Part shown: positions 58,174-64,000 of the stretch, piece by piece | Layout: every line of letters starts with the position of its first letter | How positions within the stretch are numbered: position 1 is the first letter of the stretch | Source of the DNA: CAZLDI01 sp964558415 | GTDB lineage: Bacteria > Chloroflexota > Dehalococcoidia > SM23-28-2 > RBG-16-64-32 | Length of the DNA: 64,000 nucleotides | Direction: 5' to 3' | NCBI GenBank assembly: GCA_964558415.1 | Contig: CAZLDI010000004.1 | Coordinates: forward strand, 104,271-168,270 | Notes under the pieces: model-generated | What the model saw: only the letters and a program-made list of their open reading frames with translations | Database searches by the model: none | What the model was told of the DNA's origin: nothing | Position numbers and translations under genes: made by a program

Positions 58174-58182
58174 TGGTAATAT
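58174..58182 (+). promoter_or_regulatory. Extended -10 promoter of the exonuclease gene, leaderless
   Basis: TGGTAATAT (TGn plus TAATAT) ends seven bases before ATG 58190, so the transcript would start at or one base before the start codon. No Shine-Dalgarno sequence is present, which agrees. Confidence 0.4.
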
Positions 58183-58189
58183 CCAGACT

Positions 58190-59068
58190 ATGCAAATCCA
58201 CCTCGTGGACGGTACCTATGAGCTGTTCCGCGCTTTCTACGGGGCTCCGCCTAAAACGGCCAGAGACGGCAGCGAAGTGGGGGCTACCGTGGCGCTCGGA
58301 CGCTCGCTGCTCGCTCTGCTGCTCAACGAAGGGGCGACCCACGTTGGCGTGGCGTTCGACCATGTGATCGAGTCGTTTCGCAACGAGCTCTTCCCTGGAT
58401 ACAAAACGGGCGCGGGCATCGACCCACAGCTGCTCGCGCAGTTCGAGCCAGCCGAGCGCATGACGCACGCCCTCGGCCTGGTGGTCTGGCCAATGACCGA
58501 GTTCGAGGCCGACGACGCCCTGGCCGCCGCCGCCGCGCGCTACGGTCGCGACAACCGGGTAAAGCGCGTCCTGATCTGCAGCCCTGACAAGGACCTCGCG
58601 CAGTGTGTCCGTGGCCACCGGACGGTGCTCGTCGACCGCCGTCGCAAGAAGACGATCGACGAGGACGGTGTGCGGGACAAGTTCGGCGTCTCTCCGGTCT
58701 CGATCCCGGACTGGCTGGCCCTGGTCGGCGACGCCGCCGACGGCATCCCGGGGGTTCCCCGCTGGGGGGCGCGCTCGGCGGCGGCGGCGCTGACCGCGCA
58801 CGGCCACGTCGATGACATCCCGGCGGACCCGGGTGACTGGAACTTCCCGGTCCGCGGCGCGGAGAGCCTCGCAGAGAGCCTGAGATCACACCGTGAGGAA
58901 CTGACGCTGTACCGCACCCTGGCGACCCTGCGGGAGGATGTGCCGCTCCAGGAGACGCTCGAGGATCTGGAGTGGCGCGGCGCTCGACCCAGAGAGCTCG
59001 AGGCGCTGTGCCGCACATACGGTGACGACCTCTCCGAACGAGTTACGCGCTGGACCGATGATGCGTAG
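58190..59068 (+). CDS. 5'-3' exonuclease / flap-endonuclease-like protein
   Basis: This 292-residue protein resembles the 5'-nuclease domain of DNA polymerase I and free-standing 5'-3' exonucleases. Acidic metal-site motifs are visible: LVDGTYELFRAF at the start, TEFEADDALAAAAARYG (about residue 103), ICSPDKDLAQCV (about 126) and LVGDAADGIPGVPRWGARSA (about 175), the helix-hairpin-helix DNA-binding region. ATG 58190 gives the conserved start; the frame extends upstream through unrelated sequence. It diverges from the ParB-like gene. Its role should be flap removal in replication or repair. Confidence 0.88.
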   Translation: MQIHLVDGTYELFRAFYGAPPKTARDGSEVGATVALGRSLLALLLNEGATHVGVAFDHVIESFRNELFPGYKTGAGIDPQLLAQFEPAERMTHALGLVVWPMTEFEADDALAAAAARYGRDNRVKRVLICSPDKDLAQCVRGHRTVLVDRRRKKTIDEDGVRDKFGVSPVSIPDWLALVGDAADGIPGVPRWGARSAAAALTAHGHVDDIPADPGDWNFPVRGAESLAESLRSHREELTLYRTLATLREDVPLQETLEDLEWRGARPRELEALCRTYGDDLSERVTRWTDDA

Positions 59069-59136
59069 GTTCAGGGCGCCGGCGAACGCCGATCAGTTAA
59101 GGTGCGCAGAAAAGCAATGTCTCGACCGCGCCGCAC

Positions 59137-59652
59137 CTAATGGGTAAGGTCGAGGCCGTTGAACCCCTGGACGCCCTTCAGGGCCGAGATCTCGCCCTGG
59201 TGCGTGGCTACGTGCCAGGCCAGCATATTGGCGACGAATGACTGCACGGGCATGGGGGGAGCGAAGCCCGCATCGATGACACGGTCGAGTTCGGCGTCGC
59301 TGACAGTCCCCAGGTACTCGTCGGTGGCCTGATAGACCGCCGCGGCGTACTGGCGAAAGAGGTTGACGTCAAGCGTGACGGCCCAGTCTGGCTCCATGCC
59401 TCCCTGTGGCATGTCGAGGCCGACCTTCGGCGCCCAACCGCCGGCGAAGTAGACGGGAGTCCCACTGCGAATGAGCCCGTTGAGTAGCCCGTCTTCGCCG
59501 AAGATGGTATGGGCGTAGATGGCCCCGATGGAGTTGATCGTAGAACCGGGAAGTTTCCTTGCGACGACATCCGCGGGGCAGTCACCGATCGCCGCTTCCA
59601 GTGTGCCGTGCAAGGCCTGCATCTGCTGTTGTAGCGTTGTCCTTACGTCCAT
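59137..59652 (-). CDS. DinB-family four-helix protein
   Basis: The 171 residues match the DinB/YfiT-like fold. The three metal-binding His positions appear as YAHTIFGED (about residue 46) and WHVATHQGEISALKG (about 146), the latter with the usual H-x-x-x-H. Members include thiol S-transferases and many uncharacterised proteins linked to stress. AAGGAG stands about eight bases before the ATG. It faces the exonuclease and is followed upstream by a peroxiredoxin gene in the same direction, which hints at a redox or thiol-stress role. Confidence 0.85.
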   Translation of the reverse strand: MDVRTTLQQQMQALHGTLEAAIGDCPADVVARKLPGSTINSIGAIYAHTIFGEDGLLNGLIRSGTPVYFAGGWAPKVGLDMPQGGMEPDWAVTLDVNLFRQYAAAVYQATDEYLGTVSDAELDRVIDAGFAPPMPVQSFVANMLAWHVATHQGEISALKGVQGFNGLDLTH

Positions 59653-59733
59653 AACTTGCTCCTTCCTGATTTAAGCCGGCGGGGCCTCTCGCCAAACTGT
59701 AGCATGCATTGGGACTCTTGCAGCTATTGCGCT

Positions 59734-60369
59734 TTACTTGTTGGGCTGCGGAGTCATCCGGAGGTACGGCTTCAACTCTTTGTAGCCTCGGGGGAACATC
59801 TTATCGGCTTCCTCGTTCGTGATAGAGGGCAGGATGACGACGTCGTCTCCGTCCTTCCAGTTCACCGGCGTTGCCACCTTCTCGTACTCGGTAAGCTGGA
59901 GCGAGTCGATGACCCGGAGTATCTCGTCAAAGTTTCTCCCTGTGGGTGCAGGGTAGGTGAGCGTGAGACGCACCTTCTTGTTCGGGTCGATGACGAAGAC
60001 AGAACGCACTGTCGCCGTGGAATCCGCGTTCGGGTGGATCATGCCGTAAAGCTCCGAGACTCTACGGTCGGCGTCTGCGAGCAGCGGGAAATTAAGACGC
60101 GCGCCCTGCGTTTCGGCGATGTCATCCGCCCAGCCTTTGTGCTTGTCGAGGGGATCGACGCTCAGAGCGACGACCTTGGTGTTGCGCTTGGCGAACTCGT
60201 CCTTGAGGCGGGCGACCATCCCCAGTTCAGTCGTACAGACTGGCGTGAAGTCGGCTGGGTGTGAGAACAGGACACCCCAGCTATCGCCGAGCCATTCATG
60301 GAAACGAATCGTGCCTTCGGTTGATTCCTGGGTGAAATCAGGAGCCAGGTCTCCGAGCTGAATAGACAT
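59734..60369 (-). CDS. 1-Cys peroxiredoxin (Prx6 type)
   Basis: This enzyme reduces hydrogen peroxide and organic peroxides. In 211 residues it has LGDLAPDFTQESTEG, the peroxidatic site SHPADFTPVCTTELG (Cys about residue 45), VALSVDPLDKHKGWADDI and the Prx6-type C-terminal dimer domain with TPVNWKDGDDVVILP. No second Cys is at the resolving position, so it is the 1-Cys type. GGAGGTTCACTG precedes the ATG. Confidence 0.94.
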   Translation of the reverse strand: MSIQLGDLAPDFTQESTEGTIRFHEWLGDSWGVLFSHPADFTPVCTTELGMVARLKDEFAKRNTKVVALSVDPLDKHKGWADDIAETQGARLNFPLLADADRRVSELYGMIHPNADSTATVRSVFVIDPNKKVRLTLTYPAPTGRNFDEILRVIDSLQLTEYEKVATPVNWKDGDDVVILPSITNEEADKMFPRGYKELKPYLRMTPQPNK

Positions 60370-60431
60370 CAGTGAACCTCCAATCTGAACGAGTAGCTGG
60401 TTGAGTGGGTGCGCATAGTTCGAAACTCGCG

Positions 60432-61295
60432 TCAGTTCGCGGTAGCCGGCGGCTCCCAGACATACTGCTGCCCCGTCGCCACGGCATGCATTAGCGCTTC
60501 GAGGTCGACCTGCCCGGGCTGCGGCGGCGGCTCCAGAGAAGGGAGCTTTCGGATCGTATCGAAGGCCTGGCTTATCTGAGGTCGCCGGATCACCGGCGTG
60601 TGGCAGGCCGCGATCACCTCAATGTCCAGCTTCTGCACGCGGTCCACGTGGCGTTCGAACTTGTCGGCGTCCAGCAGCTTGAACCATGGGCTGTTCATGC
60701 AGTTGAAGAGTTCGAGCCCCCCCTTCCATTCTGCCGCGTCCAGTTCGCTGATGTCGTTCATCGGGCCGGGCAGTGGCGTCGCGAACGTGTCGACGGCCCA
60801 GTAGACGCCGGTGCGATCGTCGTACAGTCCGCGCGTGACGGGCGAATCGAACAACGGCGGCGTGATGGCAGTCAGCGTGCGGTCGCCGGCGCGCCACGAG
60901 TCCCCGTCGTTGACCCAGCGCATTCGGTCCAGAGGGAACTGGAAGTCGCAGCCGTGGCGCTCGGTGAGGAACCAGGTGACGACCAGCGTCGCGTTCGGGC
61001 AGGCCTCCATCACCGGCGCCAGGTTGCCGGCGTGGTCGACGTCGTCGTGAGAGAGGAAGATCCAGCGGACGTCGCCGGGATCGATGACCGAAAACACGTC
61101 CTTCATCCACTGGCCGCGGTTGGCCGGCGTCCCGGTGTCGACGATGATCGGCTCCGGACCCTTGATCACGAGCGAGTGGAGATACACGAACAGCGGTCCA
61201 ATGGCCGCCTCCTGGATCTGCTGGATCAACCACGTGTCGTCGGCAACCTTGAGTGGCGGGTGATGGACGGCGGGTTTGAGCGGCTCGAATGACAT
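60432..61295 (-). CDS. Metallo-beta-lactamase-fold protein (flavodiiron/oxygen-sensor-like group)
   Basis: The 287-residue protein from ATG 61295 has the MBL metal motif in the form LSHDDVDHAGN (about residue 85), where S-H-D-D-V-D-H replaces H-x-H-x-D-H, then WAVDTFATPL (the bridging Asp) and IAACHTPVI near the C-terminus. The H-D-D-V-D-H form is found in MBL proteins related to flavodiiron and ODP oxygen-binding domains. It lacks the flavodoxin domain of flavodiiron proteins. AAGGAG lies before the ATG. Hydrolase, oxygen sensing or oxygen reduction are all possible; the neighbouring peroxiredoxin favours an oxygen-related role. Confidence 0.83.
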   Translation of the reverse strand: MSFEPLKPAVHHPPLKVADDTWLIQQIQEAAIGPLFVYLHSLVIKGPEPIIVDTGTPANRGQWMKDVFSVIDPGDVRWIFLSHDDVDHAGNLAPVMEACPNATLVVTWFLTERHGCDFQFPLDRMRWVNDGDSWRAGDRTLTAITPPLFDSPVTRGLYDDRTGVYWAVDTFATPLPGPMNDISELDAAEWKGGLELFNCMNSPWFKLLDADKFERHVDRVQKLDIEVIAACHTPVIRRPQISQAFDTIRKLPSLEPPPQPGQVDLEALMHAVATGQQYVWEPPATAN

Positions 61296-61400
61296 TGCGC
61301 TTCTCCTTCCGGCGGTCGAATCTAATGGTGTCAAAGCTAACGGCTGAATTCTGCAGGCGGCCCACCCTCTCGCGCAACTGTCCTTCGCTCACGAGCACAC

Positions 61401-64000
61401 TCACATCCAGCTGACGGCGTATACGACATGATCTCCGGACAGGCCCTTCAGCGTCACCTCTCGCCCCTCGTCGAACGCGATATCCCCGCCGCTCGCGGTC
61501 AGCTCCTTGAGCAGCGACGACACCAGGATCTGCCCGCCCGAGGCCTGGCCCGCGATCCGCGCTGCCAGGTTAACGTGCTTCCCGAAGAAGTCGTCGCCTT
61601 CCTTGATCACCTCGCCGGTGTGAAGCCCCATGCGCACCAGCACCGGCTCCTCTGCGCTCTCGTTTCGCTTCGCGAACGCCTTCTGCGTCTCGATCGCGCA
61701 CTGCAGCGCCTTGCGGGCGCTCTGGAACGCGAGCATGAAGCCGTCGCCCTCGCTCTTGACCTCGAAGCCGCCGTGGGCCTTGAGCTGCGCGCGGACGACG
61801 GCGTTGTGTTCGCGCAGGACCTCCATCCACTTCGTGTCGCCGAGCTGCTCCGTCTTCGCGGTCGAGCCCTGGATGTCACTGAAGAGGATCGTCACCGTCC
61901 CGTCCGGCGCGACCTGGCGCCGCAGGTCCGGCCTCTCCGCATACACCAACGACGCCACCGCATCGATCGAGGCGCCCGTGCTTGTCGAGGCAACCCCCTG
62001 CAACTCGAGCTTCAGGGCAAGGCAGTCATTCATGTCTTTAATAAGGCCCAGTCTCTGAGCCACTTCCAGCGCATCCGCCAGCAGCGCCAGCGCCTTCTGC
62101 CGGTCGGCGGGCCCATCCCGCGCGGCAAGCATCCGAGCGTACTGCAACTGAGTCCGCGTGACCCAGCGTCCCGATCCCATCTTCGTGTTCTGTTCGAGTG
62201 CGTCCTGGAAGTGTCGCTCGGCGTCGTCCCAGCGGCCCGTCGTGGCGGCCAGCCGGCCCATCAAGCGAGACGCCGTTCCGTAGCAGTCTGTTGGCCCTCC
62301 GACGATGATGCACAGGCGTTCCCACGGCCGCAGGTGCTCGTAGAGTTGCGCGGCTCGCTCGCTGTCTGCCAGGAACGCGCAGACCTCGGCGAGCAGCGCC
62401 ATCGATATCGGCCAGTTGCCGTCCCGCGGGAAAACAGCAAAATCGTCCGCAGCCAGCAGGTCGAACTCCTCGCGCGCCTCCTTCTCCCGGCCCAAATCGG
62501 CGTGCAGGACGGCGACGGCTGTGCGCCAGGCCGGTATCCCGGGGAACTGCTGTACGAGACCCCTCGCGACCGGCTCCATCTCTGCTATCCTTGCCTGCTC
62601 GCGCCTGATCGCGAAGATCTGGGCGCCGAAGAACTGCATGGCGTTTGTCCGCTCGGTTCGCTGGCCCGCCGCCAGGGCGCCCTGGGCCAGCCGCTCGGCG
62701 TCCTCGATGCGGCCATCCAGCAGCGCCCGCATCGCCGGAAAGAGGGCCGCTATCCAGAGCCAGCTCGGCTCCCGCAGCTCTTCCGCCAGGCGCGTGAAGG
62801 CCTCAATATCTCGGTCCACAGCGGAGATGTCGCCGAGCGTGAGGAAGGCCGTCATCCGCGACATGCGTGCCTGCATCGCCTGAACACGGTCGCCAGCCTG
62901 CTCCGCCAGTTCCAACGCTTCTTCGGCCATCGCCAGCCGCTCTTCCACCTTTGGATTAGTAGGATCGGAGGTGAGGCCAAGCGTGTTGGATAGCGCGGTT
63001 GCCAGCGTCACTGGGTCTCCCAGCCGCCGGGCGACGTCGAGGGCCTCCACAACCAGGGCCTGGGTCCGTTCCCGAGCGGCTGAGAACATGAGCTCGCGGC
63101 CCAGGTTAATGAGGAGCCATACCCGGAGACGGCTGTCCTCCTGGCCTATCGCGCTCAACGCCTCTTCCACAAGCGCGGCGACGGTCTCCTGGGGTTTCCC
63201 AATCTCGAAGAAGTTAAATGAGATTGCCACAGCGGCACGGGCCAGCCGCTCGCTGTCCTTGAGCCTTCGCGCCAGCTCGACGGCGATGTCCAGGGCCTGC
63301 CTTGATCTGGCCGGGTCGCCCGCCTTGAACGCCGCGTCGCCCAGCACCAGCAGAAGTTCGCACCGCCGTCCCTCGTCCACCGGCATCTGCGAGTCCAGCA
63401 CGTGGAGGGCCCGCTCGTACTGCACGACTGCCTCTTCATATGCAAACTGCGCCAGCGAACGCTCGGCCGCTCTCTCCGCGTAGTCCACCGCCTTCTCCAC
63501 ATCACCCCCCGGCGCCGCTTCCGCGAAATGGTACGCCAGTTGCGGCAGGTTGCCCTCGGCGTCCAGCTGCTCCAGCGCCTCGCCGATCTGTCGGTGCAGG
63601 CGGACGCGTCGCGTCGTACTCAGCTCCTCGTACAGCGTCTCTCGGATCAGCGCGTGCGAGAACCAGTACTGGTCCGTCGCCTGGGGCAGTTCGGCGATCA
63701 CGCGTGCGGCCATCGCCTCTTCCAGTGCCTCCAACAGGCGGTCCCCTTTCACCTCCGACACCTTCTCCAGCAGCCGCACGCTGAACTCGCGCCCGATCAC
63801 AGAACCGATCGTCAGCACGCGGTTGCAGTCCTCCGAGAGGTGGTCCAGCCGCCGCCCGACGACCTCGCGCACTCCCTGCGGGATCGTGACGCTCCATGTG
63901 CTCACCGTCTCCGGGTGCTCCAACCGTCCGTCGGTGACAAGCAAACGCACGATCTCGTTGACGAAGAACGGGTTTCCTTCGGTCTCCCGGTACACCGCCT
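61401..64000 (-). CDS. AAA/TPR regulator with class III adenylate/guanylate cyclase domain (N-terminus outside window)
   Basis: The reading frame is open to the right edge, so only the C-terminal 866 or so residues are seen. The first 120 belong to the end of an AAA ATPase region (ETEGNPFFVNEIVRLLVT, VVGRRLDHLSEDCNRVL). A long helical TPR-like region of about 550 residues follows. The last 170 form a class III cyclase domain: TILFSDIQGSTAKTEQLGD with the first metal Asp, VKSEGDGFMLAF with the second, RMGLHTGEV, and HVNLAARIAGQASGGQILVS with the transition-state Asn and Arg. In most such proteins the cyclase domain comes first; here it is C-terminal, at least in the visible part. Confidence 0.88.
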   Translation of the reverse strand, partial: AVYRETEGNPFFVNEIVRLLVTDGRLEHPETVSTWSVTIPQGVREVVGRRLDHLSEDCNRVLTIGSVIGREFSVRLLEKVSEVKGDRLLEALEEAMAARVIAELPQATDQYWFSHALIRETLYEELSTTRRVRLHRQIGEALEQLDAEGNLPQLAYHFAEAAPGGDVEKAVDYAERAAERSLAQFAYEEAVVQYERALHVLDSQMPVDEGRRCELLLVLGDAAFKAGDPARSRQALDIAVELARRLKDSERLARAAVAISFNFFEIGKPQETVAALVEEALSAIGQEDSRLRVWLLINLGRELMFSAARERTQALVVEALDVARRLGDPVTLATALSNTLGLTSDPTNPKVEERLAMAEEALELAEQAGDRVQAMQARMSRMTAFLTLGDISAVDRDIEAFTRLAEELREPSWLWIAALFPAMRALLDGRIEDAERLAQGALAAGQRTERTNAMQFFGAQIFAIRREQARIAEMEPVARGLVQQFPGIPAWRTAVAVLHADLGREKEAREEFDLLAADDFAVFPRDGNWPISMALLAEVCAFLADSERAAQLYEHLRPWERLCIIVGGPTDCYGTASRLMGRLAATTGRWDDAERHFQDALEQNTKMGSGRWVTRTQLQYARMLAARDGPADRQKALALLADALEVAQRLGLIKDMNDCLALKLELQGVASTSTGASIDAVASLVYAERPDLRRQVAPDGTVTILFSDIQGSTAKTEQLGDTKWMEVLREHNAVVRAQLKAHGGFEVKSEGDGFMLAFQSARKALQCAIETQKAFAKRNESAEEPVLVRMGLHTGEVIKEGDDFFGKHVNLAARIAGQASGGQILVSSLLKELTASGGDIAFDEGREVTLKGLSGDHVVYAVSWM

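Noticed and set aside
59069..59136. AGGTGCG ... CGCACCT as a terminator between the facing exonuclease and DinB-like genes
   Set aside because: The stem is 7 bp but the loop is over 25 bases and no T-run follows on either strand.
1..64000. Insertion sequences, integrase, attachment sites or prophage
   Set aside because: No transposase, recombinase or phage protein was found on either strand, and the only tRNA shows no duplicated 3' end nearby.

Overview
The window looks like chromosomal DNA from a high-GC bacterium, most likely a Chloroflexota relative of the Dehalococcoidia/SAR202 type. The grounds are indirect: a dense expansion of type III (CaiB/BaiF) CoA-transferases and crotonases, F420-type luciferase-like oxidoreductases, paired PD40 propeller lipoproteins, a cyclophilin with an Arg-rich N-terminus and one membrane segment, and a cyclase fused to an AAA/TPR regulator. 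No rRNA or marker protein confirms the lineage. There is no transposase, integrase, phage gene or CRISPR array.

Layout. Positions 1-10006 are mostly housekeeping and envelope genes: the end of a dihydroorotate dehydrogenase, an unknown protein, a metallophosphoesterase, a Flp-pilin-like peptide, tRNA-Pro(TGG), TatA, a cyclophilin, a MaoC-type protein, two PD40 propeller lipoproteins and an ABC permease/ATPase pair. Positions 10277-57160 form an uninterrupted catabolic island of about 40 genes for acyl-CoA chemistry. Positions 57192-64000 hold a ParB-like regulator, a 5'-3' exonuclease, a DinB-like protein, a 1-Cys peroxiredoxin, a metallo-beta-lactamase-fold protein and a truncated cyclase/AAA regulator.

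The island falls into tight operons. (1) Minus strand, 22863 down to 16231: a CaiB pair, two crotonases, another CaiB and an acyl-CoA dehydrogenase. (2) Plus strand, 22974-32879: CaiB, two acyl-CoA dehydrogenases, double-hotdog hydratase, CaiB-CaiB fusion, thiolase-like protein without its nucleophilic Cys, DUF35 partner, acyl-CoA dehydrogenase. This resembles the mycobacterial steroid side-chain (igr) gene set, which ends in retro-aldol cleavage. (3) Minus strand, 38918 down to 32895: a KstD-like flavoprotein, a CoxG-like protein and a complete molybdenum hydroxylase. (4) Minus strand, 57160 down to 43868: three acetone-carboxylase-like subunits, a CaiB pair, two DUF35/thiolase-like pairs, an amidohydrolase, an enoyl-CoA hydratase and an F420-type oxidoreductase. 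Together they suggest activation, oxidation and C-C cleavage of ketonic, alicyclic or steroid-like carboxylic compounds. The substrate is not known.

The most notable pattern concerns the CaiB family: ten proteins with thirteen domains. In two fusions and two adjacent gene pairs, one half keeps the catalytic aspartate and the other has lost it, always in the order degenerate then catalytic. Other points of interest are a perfect 19-bp inverted repeat in the tail of the ParB-like gene, a 16-bp palindrome in that gene's promoter, and several genes that appear to start at non-canonical codons or to be leaderless.
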